Shown here piece after piece: positions 24,118 to 32,075 of a DNA stretch of 45,495 bases. The DNA is from Isoptericola luteus (GTDB taxonomy: Bacteria > Actinomycetota > Actinomycetes > Actinomycetales > Cellulomonadaceae). Each line of letters opens with the position of its first letter. The first letter of the stretch is position 1. Where the stretch lies: the NCBI RefSeq assembly GCF_020297055.1, contig NZ_JAIXCQ010000018.1:1-45495 (forward strand), given 5' to 3'. Under the pieces are notes generated by a model. The model was not told where the DNA came from. It searched no databases and was given only the letters and a program-made list of their open reading frames with translations. Position numbers and translations under genes: made by a program.

Positions 24118-25224
24118 ATGGCCGTCGTCACGTTGGGCATCCCCACGCCGCGCCCCGCCGCGCCGGCGGCGGGCCCGGTCGCGCTGCCGAGCGGGCGCCC
24201 GGACACCGGCGGGCTGGTGGACTCGTTCGGGCGCGTGGCCACGGACCTGCGCGTGTCGCTCACCGACCGCTGCAACCTGCGCTGCACGTACTGCATGCCC
24301 GCCGAGGGCCTGCCCGCGCTCCCCCGCGACGCGACCATGACGCGCGCGGAGATCGTGCGGCTCGTCGGCATCGCGACCCGCGACCTGGGCGTCCGGCAGG
24401 TCAGGTTCACCGGTGGGGAGCCGCTGCTGCGCCGCGACCTGCTCGACATCGTGCGCGACTGCGCCGCCCTGCCCCGCCGGCCGGAGCTGAGCCTCACGAC
24501 GAACGCCGTGGGGCTGGACTCCCGGGCGCGTGCGCTGCGCGACGCCGGGCTGGACCGGGTGAACGTCTCCCTGGACACGCTCGACCCCGACACGTTCGCG
24601 ACCCTCGCCCGCCGCCCGTTCCTGGAGCGCACGCTGGCGGGCATCGCGGCCGCGGCCGACGTCTTCGACGTGGTCAAGATCAACGCCGTGCTGGTGCGCG
24701 GGGTCAACCTCGACCACGCCGCCGACCTGCTGGCCTGGTGCCTGGAGCGCGGGTTCGAGCTGCGGTTCATCGAGCAGATGCCGCTGGACGCCGACCACGC
24801 GTGGGACCGCTCCGCGATGGTCACGGCCGCCGAGGTGCGCGACCTGCTCGGCGAGCGGTTCGCCCTGGAGCCGGACGTCGAGCCCCGCGACGGCGCCCCT
24901 GCGGAGCGTTTCGTCGTGCGGTCCCCGCAGGGGACGGGCGACCGGCTGGGGCGGGTCGGGATCATCGCGTCGGTGACGGAGCCGTTCTGCGGGGACTGCC
25001 GTCGCACCCGCCTGACCGCCGAGGGAGGGGTGCGCGACTGCCTGTTCGCGCACACGGAGACGGACCTGCTCGGCCCCCTGCGTGCCGGCGCCGACGACGC
25101 GGTGCTCGCCGACCTGTGGCGCACCGCGATGTGGGGCAAGCAGGCGGGACACGGCATGACCGACACGGGCTTCGGTGAAGGGTTCACGCAGCCCGAACGC
25201 ACCATGAGCGCCATCGGAGGATGA
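24118..25224 (+). CDS. moaA: GTP 3',8-cyclase (radical SAM)
   Basis: 368 aa. First step of molybdenum cofactor synthesis: with MoaC, converts GTP to cyclic pyranopterin phosphate. The radical-SAM cluster C52-x3-C56-x2-C59 (CNLRCTYC) and the C-terminal GTP-binding cluster (FCGDC ... VRDC) are intact. The essential C-terminal GG (AIGG) is present. The GGEP motif (RFTGGEPLLR) binds SAM. No moaC is seen in the window, so the partner is encoded elsewhere. Confidence 0.97.
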   Translation: MAVVTLGIPTPRPAAPAAGPVALPSGRPDTGGLVDSFGRVATDLRVSLTDRCNLRCTYCMPAEGLPALPRDATMTRAEIVRLVGIATRDLGVRQVRFTGGEPLLRRDLLDIVRDCAALPRRPELSLTTNAVGLDSRARALRDAGLDRVNVSLDTLDPDTFATLARRPFLERTLAGIAAAADVFDVVKINAVLVRGVNLDHAADLLAWCLERGFELRFIEQMPLDADHAWDRSAMVTAAEVRDLLGERFALEPDVEPRDGAPAERFVVRSPQGTGDRLGRVGIIASVTEPFCGDCRRTRLTAEGGVRDCLFAHTETDLLGPLRAGADDAVLADLWRTAMWGKQAGHGMTDTGFGEGFTQPERTMSAIGG

Positions 25225-25225
25225 G

Positions 25226-25498
25226 ATGACCCCCACCACGACCGTCGGCACGACCACCGTCGAGCTGCGCTACTTCGCCGCGGCGCGGGCCGCGCTGGGC
25301 CGGTCGGGCGAGGCGCTCACGGTGCCTCCCGGCACCACGGTCGGCGACGTCGTCGCGCGCCTGTCGGCCTCGACCCCTGCTGCTGCACCCGTACTCGCCC
25401 GGTGCAGCGTGCTGCTTGACGGGCGCCGGGCGGCACCGTCCGACGTCGTGCCCGACGGCGCGGGCCTCGACCTGCTGCCGCCCTTCGCGGGCGGCTGA
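25226..25498 (+). CDS. moaD: Molybdopterin synthase sulfur carrier subunit
   Basis: 90 aa, ubiquitin-like fold. The C-terminal PPFAGG is the site of thiocarboxylate formation; with MoaE it makes molybdopterin from cyclic pyranopterin phosphate. The sequence (VELRYFAAARAALGRSGEALTVPPGTTVGDVVARL) is typical of MoaD/ThiS. A GGAGG 5 nt upstream, at the end of moaA, drives translation. No moaE is seen here. The stop codon falls in the long hairpin at 25495-25590. Confidence 0.92.
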   Translation: MTPTTTVGTTTVELRYFAAARAALGRSGEALTVPPGTTVGDVVARLSASTPAAAPVLARCSVLLDGRRAAPSDVVPDGAGLDLLPPFAGG

Positions 25499-25590
25499 CC
25501 CGCCCCGCCAGAGCAACGAGCGTGCTGGTCTGATCCTCAGACGGGCCGTTTGAGGATCGAACCAGGACGCTCGTTGCTCCGGCGGGTCAG
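25495..25590. terminator. 96-nt palindrome, bidirectional terminator between moaD and etfA
   Basis: The two arms, read inward, share CTGACCCGCC, GAGCAACGAGCGT, CTGGT and GATCCTCA, with small mismatches and a 5-nt bulge. The centre (ACGGGCCGT) is itself palindromic. The moaD stop (25496-25498) and the etfA stop (25587-25589, minus strand) lie in the outer ends. The position between convergent genes suggests bidirectional termination. Confidence 0.85.
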
Positions 25591-26579
25591 GACTCGCGGT
25601 GCGCCCGGATCGCGGCCGCGGCCTGCGGCAGCACGTCCGCGAGCTGGCCCACGACGGCGAAGTCGCAGATCTCGAAGATCGGCGCCTCAGGGTCGGAGTT
25701 CACCGCGACGATCACCTGCGACGCCTGCATGCCGCCCCGATGGTGCGGCGCGCCCGAGATCCCCGCGCCGACGTACAGGCGCGGGGCCACGGTCACGCCC
25801 GTCTGCCCCACGTACCGGTCGAACCAGCCCTCGAAGACCGCGTCGCGCGTGGCGCCGACGGCAGCGCCGACGGCGTCCGCGAACTCCTCGACCGGGCCGA
25901 AGTCGCCCTCGGTGCCGCGCCCGCCGGCGACCACGACGGCAGCCTCCTCGAGCGTGGGGCGCCCGACCGGGCGGTCCTTGACGTCACGCGACTCGACGAC
26001 GACGCCACGGGTTCCGGGCAGCTCCACCGTGAGGCCCTCGACGTCGGTCGCGACGGCCGCCTGGGCCGGCTGGGGCACCACCGCGTTGGAGCGCACGGTC
26101 AGCACCGCGACGTCCGCGGTGACCGCGCAGCGGGTGTCCCACGCGCCGGCGAACACCCGCTTGCCCGTGACGATGCGGCCGTCGTCGTCCTCCCCGACGG
26201 CGGCCGCGTCGATGATCAGCCCCGCGCCGAGCGCGTGCGCGGCCAGGGCGGCTGCCTCCTTGGCACCGAACGTGGCGGGCGCGAGGACGACGTCCGCGTC
26301 CGTGCGTCGGACGGCGGTCGCGAGGGCAGCGGCGACGACGACGGGCAGGTGGCGGGCGGCCTCGCCGCCGACGGATCCCAGGGCGGCCGGGGCGATCTCG
26401 GCCTGGTGCACGGTCTCGACGCCGTAGGCGCCGAGCTGGGCGAGGACCTCGACGGTCGGGGACTCGACGGTCACGGCCTCCACGCGGCCGAGGCCGCGGC
26501 CGATGGTGAGCAGCTCCAGCACGCTGGAGCGCACCTCGGTGGCGGGGTCGACCAGGACGAGGACGGTGCGGTTGGTCAT
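25587..26579 (-). CDS. etfA: Electron transfer flavoprotein alpha subunit
   Basis: 330 aa. Large, FAD-binding subunit of ETF, which passes electrons from acyl-CoA and other dehydrogenases to the quinone pool via ETF-QO. The C-terminal FAD domain signature is present (LYVGAGISGAPHHRGGMQASQVIVAVNSDPEAPIFEICDFAVVG). The usual QH after GISGA-x reads HH. It starts 13 nt after etfB ends, in the same operon. Confidence 0.96.
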   Translation of the reverse strand: MTNRTVLVLVDPATEVRSSVLELLTIGRGLGRVEAVTVESPTVEVLAQLGAYGVETVHQAEIAPAALGSVGGEAARHLPVVVAAALATAVRRTDADVVLAPATFGAKEAAALAAHALGAGLIIDAAAVGEDDDGRIVTGKRVFAGAWDTRCAVTADVAVLTVRSNAVVPQPAQAAVATDVEGLTVELPGTRGVVVESRDVKDRPVGRPTLEEAAVVVAGGRGTEGDFGPVEEFADAVGAAVGATRDAVFEGWFDRYVGQTGVTVAPRLYVGAGISGAPHHRGGMQASQVIVAVNSDPEAPIFEICDFAVVGQLADVLPQAAAAIRAHRES

Positions 26580-26592
26580 GTCGGCAGCCCTC

Positions 26593-27408
26593 TCAGACCA
26601 GCTCGTTGCGGATGAGGAAGTCGGCGAGCGCGTTGCCGCCCTCGCCCTTGTCGACCACCAGCTCGACCTCGGCCCTTGCGGGGCGGGGCTCGGCGCTCAA
26701 CGCCTCGGTGCGGGCACCGGCGGTCCCGACGGCGGCGGCGTCGAGCCCGAGGTCGGCGGCGGTCCACTGCTCGATCTGCTTGGTGCGCGCCGCCATGATC
26801 AGCTTGAAGTCGGGGAACCGCGGCCGGTTCGCCGTGTCCGCGACGGACAGCACCGCGGGCAGCGGGGCCGAGAGCGTCTCGGTGGCCTCGTCCGTCTCGC
26901 GGGTGATCCGCAGGGTGGCGGCGTCGCCGGCGTGATCGAGCGCGATCTTCTTGGCCAGGGTGAGGACGGGGAGGTCCAGCTCCGCGCCGAGCAGCGCCGG
27001 CACCACCGAGCCGAGCCCGTCCAGGGCCGCCATGCCGGTCACCACCAGGTCCACCGGGGCCTCGGCCCCGAGCCGGCGGACGGCGGCGGCCAGCGCCGCG
27101 GCGGTGCCGAAGTAGTCCGACCCGGCCAGCGCGACGTCGCTCACCCGCACGGCACGGTGCACGCCCATCTGGAACGACTTGCGCAGCGCGACGTCGCCCT
27201 CGGCCGGCGCGACCGTGACGGCGACGACCTCGCTGCCCTCGCGCTCGTCGTCGGGCAGAGCCTCCACGAGGCGTAGCGCGGCCTCGATCGCGTTCTCGTC
27301 GAGCTCGTTGAGCGTGCCCACGTCGGGACTGCGGTCCACGCGAGCGTCGACGAACCGCCGCTCCGCGTTGATGTCCGGTACGTACTTCACGGCGACGACG
27401 ATGCGCAC
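26593..27408 (-). CDS. etfB: Electron transfer flavoprotein beta subunit
   Basis: 271 aa. Small, AMP-binding subunit of ETF. Family features: VRIVVAVKYVPD at the start, LNELDENAIEAALRL, and VTGMAALDGLGSVVPALLGAELDLPVLT. I chose the GTG at 27408: it begins the conserved strand and follows a GGAGG 9 nt upstream. A GTG seven codons earlier (27429) would add a non-conserved MSWRSPP. It is the first gene of etfBA. Confidence 0.95.
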   Translation of the reverse strand: MRIVVAVKYVPDINAERRFVDARVDRSPDVGTLNELDENAIEAALRLVEALPDDEREGSEVVAVTVAPAEGDVALRKSFQMGVHRAVRVSDVALAGSDYFGTAAALAAAVRRLGAEAPVDLVVTGMAALDGLGSVVPALLGAELDLPVLTLAKKIALDHAGDAATLRITRETDEATETLSAPLPAVLSVADTANRPRFPDFKLIMAARTKQIEQWTAADLGLDAAAVGTAGARTEALSAEPRPARAEVELVVDKGEGGNALADFLIRNELV

Positions 27409-27464
27409 GGGCGGCGACCTCCAGCTCACGGTGTGACGGCCGGCCGCAGGTCCACGGCCGACGA

Positions 27465-27482
27465 TGCCGAGCCTACTCGGCA
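27465..27482 (-). promoter_or_regulatory. Palindrome over the candidate etfB -10
   Basis: TGCCGAG-CCTA-CTCGGCA is a perfect 7-bp inverted repeat. On the minus strand it contains TAGGCT (27475-27470), a plausible -10 about 60 nt before the etfB start. It could be a repressor site; no regulator is assigned. Confidence 0.4.
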
Positions 27483-27518
27483 GACCTCCCGGAGCGGGCG
27501 GTGCGGGGGGACGTCACA

Positions 27519-27548
27519 GGGTGCTGTCATCAACCTGCGACAGCACCC
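27519..27548. terminator. Candidate terminator downstream of hicB
   Basis: Perfect 10-bp arms GGGTGCTGTC (27519-27528) and GACAGCACCC (27539-27548) with a 10-nt loop, 78 nt beyond the hicB stop and upstream of the etf promoter. Confidence 0.5.
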
Positions 27549-27625
27549 GCCAAGCGGCGACGCTAGAGGCGAGCGGTGCTGGACAGCTACCTGCCCCGGC
27601 CGGCGACGGGGGGCTTCGTGCTGTC

Positions 27626-27952
27626 TCAGGCTGAGAGCTTGTGGCTGACGAGGCGGTTCATCGAGATACCCTGCTCGGCAGCCTCCTCGGCGAGCCGGCG
27701 GTGCACAGCCGGCGGGATCCGTACCTGAAACTTGCCAGAGTAGTTGCGCTCGGAGATCGGCTCGGGAACCTGCTCGCCGGTGGCCAGCAGGTCGTTGACC
27801 ACCTCGGCCGCCAGTAGCTGGATGCCAGCGAACGCGGCGCCCGGCTCGGACTCAAGCCACGAGAGAGACGGCAGCTCGAGGACGGTACCGACAAACTCCT
27901 GATCCTCGGCGGACCAAGCCACGCGGTAGCTGTAGTGCTCGGCGGCGTTCAC
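27626..27952 (-). CDS. hicB: HicB-family antitoxin
   Basis: 108 aa. The N-terminal half is a HicB-like degenerate RNase-H fold (YSYRVAWSAEDQEFVGTVLELPSLSW). The C-terminus is a ribbon-helix-helix DNA-binding segment (GKFQVRIPPAVHRRLAEEAAEQGISMNRLVSHKLS). HicB neutralises HicA and represses its own promoter. Its start overlaps the hicA stop (ATGA), giving the toxin-first order usual for hicAB. Confidence 0.85.
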   Translation of the reverse strand: MNAAEHYSYRVAWSAEDQEFVGTVLELPSLSWLESEPGAAFAGIQLLAAEVVNDLLATGEQVPEPISERNYSGKFQVRIPPAVHRRLAEEAAEQGISMNRLVSHKLSA

Positions 27953-28227
27953 TTCTCCTCCTCCTTGGAGTCGTCCTCATCTTGCATGGTCTTGAGCTTG
28001 TCGATCGCGTCGAGGACCTGGCGGACCTGGTAGGCCTTGGCCATGCCGCCCTTGTTCTGGATGTTGACCCGGGGATCGCCCCGCCACGGTGTGGCGTAGA
28101 CCTGGTGGGAGGTCCCGCTCTGTCTCGGATCGCCGAAGAACTCCACGCACACGCGCTCAAGCTCCTCGAACCGGATGGACGTCGGGCTCTGTCTCATCTT
28201 GGCGAGAGCCTTGTCCGTCTTCGTCAC
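27949..28227 (-). CDS. hicA: HicA-family mRNA interferase toxin
   Basis: 92 aa. Double-stranded-RNA-binding-like toxin that cleaves mRNA. The catalytic histidine lies in SGTSHQVYATPWRGDPRVNIQ, and the typical C-terminal AKAYQVRQVLDAIDKL is present. The N-terminus is longer than in short HicA proteins, as in the subfamily starting KALxxMRxxP. The start is GTG at 28227. Codon GC is lower than in the neighbours, which fits a mobile toxin-antitoxin pair. Confidence 0.82.
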   Translation of the reverse strand: MTKTDKALAKMRQSPTSIRFEELERVCVEFFGDPRQSGTSHQVYATPWRGDPRVNIQNKGGMAKAYQVRQVLDAIDKLKTMQDEDDSKEEEK

Positions 28228-28235
28228 GCGACGAC

Positions 28236-28253
28236 GGTACCAATAGTGGTACC
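28236..28253. promoter_or_regulatory. hicAB operator palindrome
   Basis: GGTACCA-ATAG-TGGTACC, perfect 7-bp arms with a 4-nt spacer, begins 9 nt upstream of the hicA start. It is where the RHH domain of HicB would be expected to bind for autorepression. Confidence 0.6.
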
Positions 28254-28821
28254 GCTTTCGTCAAGCGACCTGTCAGCAGTTGATAGGTGGCGTGCGAGAA
28301 ACCACGAAGCTCTGACTCGATCTCGAGCCGGGGCCGGGGGGTGGCGTCTCAGACGGCGGCCGCGACGAGCGTCTCGCGGTGACGCTGCATGACGCGTCCC
28401 ACAGTGGCAGCCGGGACGTCGAGACGGGCAGGCCCTCGCCCTCGACGAGACAGATCACCTCGGCGTCACGACCGGGCGAGACGAGGGAGAGACACCGGCG
28501 CGCGGGAGCGGTACACAGAGACTGGCGCTGCCGTTGGCGATGGAGTACTTCAGCGGCACCGTCACGACGGCGAGGAACCACCGGGCGGGTGTTCCTGACG
28601 AGGCAGGAGCCGCCTCCTTGGAGCTCGTGTGCGTCGTCCACGGATTCACAGCCCGAGCCACGGCTACTACTAGGGATAGATCTCTACAGGAAGACCCAAC
28701 CACGGGGGGAACCCTCGCCAGAGGCGATATGACCGCAGGTCCGAGCACCATTCCTCGGCCCCTGCACCGAGATCCCGCGCCGAGAGACCGCCGGGTCGCG
28801 ACGTGCCGACCCACCCGCCGT
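28254..28821. other. 568 bases without a convincing gene
   Basis: Open frames exist on both strands, but none has a family signature, a good ribosome site or coherent codon use. One minus-strand frame ending at 28349-28351 reads PARLDVPAATVGRVMQRH, which looks like the tail of a helix-turn-helix protein, without a visible start. Around 28650-28700 the DNA is more AT-rich. It lies between hicA and the 3' end of the sortase gene and may hold remnants of decayed genes. Confidence 0.5.
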
Positions 28822-29451
28822 TCAGGTGCGTGCCGCGTGCACCACCAGGTTCTCCGCCGCGGCCCCGGTGCGGCCGGCGCGCTGCAGGCAGGTGATGATT
28901 ACGAGCCGGTCGGCGCCGTCGGGCCGCGGCGCCCAGATGTCCGCCGACTGCGCGGCCTCCGCCTTGGTGCGGACGTCGGTGCCCTCGACGGTGTACCTGA
29001 CACCGTCGAGCACCAGCTCGTCACCCGCGCGCACGGTCGGTGCCGGGTCGGCCGCGGCGTGCTCGAAGAAGGCGTTCCCCGGCGCACGTCCGTCGCGCAC
29101 CGCGTGGAGCGCGACGACGCGCGGGCGCACGCCCTCCGCCGTCTCGCCGTCGGGATCGCGCACCACGAACGCCTCGGTGAGAGTGGGCGGGTTCAGGACG
29201 CCGCCCGCGACCGACATCTCGACCAGCGGCACGTCCAGACCCTGGCTCGGAGCCTGGAACCGGCCGCCGGTCGGGCGCACGTCGGCGGCGCGGGTGTCGG
29301 GCACGGCGTCCAGGGCGACCCGGTGACCGTCGAGATCGGTGAGGACGTGGCCCCCCGGGTCGTCCCCGAGCGCCAGCCAGGTGAGCCCGGCCGCGCCCGT
29401 GAGCGCCGCCACGACGACGGCGCCCAGGGCGTTGCGGACCCACCTGCTCAC
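28822..29451 (-). CDS. Sortase (class E/F-like) of the SipW locus
   Basis: 209 aa. An N-terminal membrane anchor (residues ~8-28) is followed by a sortase domain. The catalytic residues can be placed: H116 in VVALHAVRD, C188 in LVIITCLQRAG, and an Arg at 191 or 194. GDELVLDGVRYTVEGTDV is the usual strand before the active-site Cys. The size and the TDVR element fit class E/F enzymes of actinobacteria. It starts at GTG 29451, overlapping the upstream surface-protein stop (GTGA). It probably anchors or polymerises that protein, whose C-terminus carries LPTAG plus a hydrophobic stretch and an RARR tail. Confidence 0.82.
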   Translation of the reverse strand: MSRWVRNALGAVVVAALTGAAGLTWLALGDDPGGHVLTDLDGHRVALDAVPDTRAADVRPTGGRFQAPSQGLDVPLVEMSVAGGVLNPPTLTEAFVVRDPDGETAEGVRPRVVALHAVRDGRAPGNAFFEHAAADPAPTVRAGDELVLDGVRYTVEGTDVRTKAEAAQSADIWAPRPDGADRLVIITCLQRAGRTGAAAENLVVHAART

Positions 29452-30260
29452 ACGTCCTCCTGCTCGGCCGGGACGCCGCGTCGTGCCCTCGCCGCGGCGA
29501 GCGCGAGGGTCAGGAGTCCACCCGCGAGGAAGAGCATCCACCCGGCGGTGGGCAGCGCCGCACCGCCGGTAGCGGCGGTGCTCCCCGCCCAGAGGCCCCC
29601 GCCGGTCGCCTTGTCGGCGACCTCCGCGAGGCGCAGGTCGCTCGTGTCGGTCGACCCGACATCGGCCCCGCCGGTTCCGCCCGGTGTCGCGGGCGCGGGG
29701 TCCGCGTCCCGCGTCGCGGACGGGTCGCCCGTGATCCGCAGCTGGACGTCGAAGGCGAACTTGCGCTCGCCGACCTCGGCCCGGTTGCCGCTGGTGGCCT
29801 CGAGCGGGAACTCGTAGGTCAGCGGCACCTCAGTGGTGGCGCCCTGGGCGAGCTCGACCTCGTGGATCACGTGGTCATCGCCGGCCAGGTCGGCTGCGGC
29901 GACGTCGTTGATCCGCAGGTCGCGGAAGAACTCGTCGTCGGCATCGGCGCCGCCGAAGCTCGCGTTGACGATGCTCGCGGTGAGGTTCCCGGAGCTCGGG
30001 CCCTCGTTGGTGACGCGCACGGTCGTGGCCCCCGCGTCACCGGGGACGACCGTCACGATCCCCAGGGCGTCGCCCTGGACCGTGAGGTGGCCGGCCTCGC
30101 CCGTCCATCGCATCGCGACGTCGTGCACGGCAGGCTCCGGCACGACCGGCGTGGCCGGCGTGACGGCCGCCTGCGCCGTGACCGCCGTGGTGGCCATGAG
30201 CGCGAGCACCGTCGCGAGGACGGCGAAGCCGCCGGACCGTCGTGACCTGAGTTTCGACAT
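29448..30260 (-). CDS. Secreted surface protein with LPTAG-type sorting signal
   Basis: 270 aa. It has a normal signal peptide (residues ~1-32, cleavage near AQA-A), then one beta-rich domain (TVVPGDAGATTVRVTNEGPSSGNLTASIVNASF; VPLTYEFPLEATSGNR; FDVQLRITGD), a Thr/Gly/Asp linker, and a C-terminal cell-wall sorting arrangement: LPTAG at 236-240, a ~19-residue hydrophobic helix, and a basic RARRG tail. The domain resembles fibre or TasA-like subunits in style, but I do not recognise a named family. AAGGAG precedes the ATG. It lies 4 nt after the signal peptidase gene and overlaps the sortase gene. Confidence 0.75.
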   Translation of the reverse strand: MSKLRSRRSGGFAVLATVLALMATTAVTAQAAVTPATPVVPEPAVHDVAMRWTGEAGHLTVQGDALGIVTVVPGDAGATTVRVTNEGPSSGNLTASIVNASFGGADADDEFFRDLRINDVAAADLAGDDHVIHEVELAQGATTEVPLTYEFPLEATSGNRAEVGERKFAFDVQLRITGDPSATRDADPAPATPGGTGGADVGSTDTSDLRLAEVADKATGGGLWAGSTAATGGAALPTAGWMLFLAGGLLTLALAAARARRGVPAEQEDV

Positions 30261-30264
30261 GAGC

Positions 30265-30858
30265 TCACTCCTTCCTGTTCCGGTCCGGGAAGACGAGCGT
30301 CCCGACCCCGTAGACGAGCAGGCACACCGCGCCGATCGTGGCGGCCGCCGGGCCCCAGCCCGCGTTGGTCACGTGCCCCACGAGGGGCACCGAGTAGACG
30401 ACGCGGCCCATGACCTGGTCCGCGACGATCGGGTCGTCGTCCGCGCCGTTGGCGTCGCCACGGGTGACGAAGCCGGTGACGCCGTCGGCGTCCCACTGGA
30501 GGCCGACCACGCGGTGCGTGATCAGCGTCGGGTCGTCGGAGACGGGCTGGAAGGTCACCAAGTCGCCGGCCTGGATCTCGTTCGGGTCCACCCGCTGGGT
30601 CACCACCAGGTCACCCGGCGAGAAGACGGGCTCCATGGAGCCCGACAGCACCGTCAGCGGTACCGCGCCGAGGAGGCGCGGGACCACCGCGACGGCCGCC
30701 GCGAGAACGACCAGCGCCACCATGACGACGGTCAGCAGGATCGACCCGACCCGGGCGGCGACCGGTCGAGGCGACCCACCGGGGCCGGCGGCCCCGGCCT
30801 GCACCGGAGCCTGTACAGCAGCGTCGGCCGTGGCCGAGCGCTGGTCCAGGTCGGTCAT
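30265..30858 (-). CDS. sipW: Signal peptidase I, SipW / ER type
   Basis: 197 aa. Two membrane segments (residues ~36-60 and ~168-190) flank an extracellular catalytic domain. The nucleophile is S74 in VLSGSMEP. The general base is H115 in LITHRVV rather than a lysine, which defines the ER/SipW type. The GDANG motif is present. SipW enzymes process TasA-like proteins with alternate signal peptides. It is coupled to the upstream cargo gene (ATGA) and is probably dedicated to the two cargo proteins encoded just before it. Confidence 0.9.
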   Translation of the reverse strand: MTDLDQRSATADAAVQAPVQAGAAGPGGSPRPVAARVGSILLTVVMVALVVLAAAVAVVPRLLGAVPLTVLSGSMEPVFSPGDLVVTQRVDPNEIQAGDLVTFQPVSDDPTLITHRVVGLQWDADGVTGFVTRGDANGADDDPIVADQVMGRVVYSVPLVGHVTNAGWGPAAATIGAVCLLVYGVGTLVFPDRNRKE

Positions 30859-32045
30859 CGGTCCGCCTCCTCGTCGCCGTCCTGCGTGTCGTCGTCGGAC
30901 TCGTCGTCCGACGTCTCGTCGTCGGCCTCGTCGGCCTCGTCGTCCTCGTCGTCCTCGTGCCTGACGTCGTCAGGCTCCCTGGCCGACTCGGCTCCGTCCG
31001 GCTCCACCGATTCCGTGGACGCGGCGTCGGCAGCGTCGCCAGCGTCGCCGGCGGGCTGGGCGTCCTCGGCGGACTCGTCCACCGCCTGGGCCTCGCCCGG
31101 CTCGAGCTCGTCGGCCTGGATCACGTCCGGTTCGACCGGGTCCGCGGACGGGGCGTCGGTAGCCGGCTCCTCCAGCTCGGGCAGGGCTTCCGTCGTCTCA
31201 GGAGCCACTGCCAGCTCCTCTGGCTCGGCGGCCGCCACCGACTCCTCGGTCTCGACAGCCTCCGGTTCCCCTGGCTCAGGCGCGAGGGCCTCCTTCTGCG
31301 CCGTCTCGGACTCTCCAGGAACAGGCTGGGCGACTCGTTCCTGAGAACCCCCCGTGATGACGCCATGGTCAACAGGCCCTCGGAGATCGCGGGCTGGACT
31401 GCTGACATTCTTGAGTCTGTGCACGATCTCGGGCACGGGAATAATCTCGTCGGCGACCTTAACAAAGCTCTGGCCGTCGAAGACACTGAGATCGACACTC
31501 AAGCCAGTTGCAGAACTGGCTTCATTGCCTCCCCCGCTCCTCCACACCTGAAGCAGGATCGTGACATCCTGGGCCGAATTCACCTCGGCGCGCAGATCGC
31601 CAAACTGGCCACCGACGTTCGCTCCCGGCGTGGTCAAGACAATGTCGAATGGCCGTCCAGGGTTGTCAGCGGAATGCCCAACTTCCTTCCCTTCCTGCAA
31701 GATCACAAACCGATACTCCGGCTTGTGAAAGCTCAGAAATTCCCATGTGTCAGGGAGCGCCATCGTCAAACGATAGGCGCCCTGCTCGGCAATGCCAGAG
31801 ACTTGAATTCCGGCGATTGACTTCGGGGAATCGTTCGTCTCGAGCGCAACCTTGTCTGGATACTCTTCGGGCGTAATCGTCGGAGCCTTGACTTCCGACC
31901 CGTCGACGATGGCGGGCAGCGCGAGCGATACATGGCTGCGCCAGAGCGCCGACGTCGTTCCGGCACCACTGGCGAGCGCTCCGGCCGACAGGACGCCGAC
32001 CAGTGCTGCTGCGGTGGTCAAGACCACCGCGCGGTTGCGAATCAT
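30855..32045 (-). CDS. SipW-dependent secreted protein with long acidic tail
   Basis: 396 aa. The N-terminus has the alternate signal-peptide pattern ending in an ALW motif (TTSALWRSHVSLALP, residues ~31-45). Residues ~45-215 form a globular beta-type domain of no named family. Residues ~235-396 are a Glu/Asp/Pro/Ala-rich tail ending in nearly pure acidic sequence. There is no sorting motif or C-terminal helix, so it is likely released or held non-covalently. DNA at about 31,320-31,890, coding for the globular domain, is much lower in GC than the tail or neighbours, suggesting a mosaic or transferred gene. AGAGGAGG precedes the ATG. Confidence 0.7.
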   Translation of the reverse strand: MIRNRAVVLTTAAALVGVLSAGALASGAGTTSALWRSHVSLALPAIVDGSEVKAPTITPEEYPDKVALETNDSPKSIAGIQVSGIAEQGAYRLTMALPDTWEFLSFHKPEYRFVILQEGKEVGHSADNPGRPFDIVLTTPGANVGGQFGDLRAEVNSAQDVTILLQVWRSGGGNEASSATGLSVDLSVFDGQSFVKVADEIIPVPEIVHRLKNVSSPARDLRGPVDHGVITGGSQERVAQPVPGESETAQKEALAPEPGEPEAVETEESVAAAEPEELAVAPETTEALPELEEPATDAPSADPVEPDVIQADELEPGEAQAVDESAEDAQPAGDAGDAADAASTESVEPDGAESAREPDDVRHEDDEDDEADEADDETSDDESDDDTQDGDEEADR

Positions 32046-32075
32046 GTCGCCTCCTCTGGCGGGGTGGGCCCGCCC

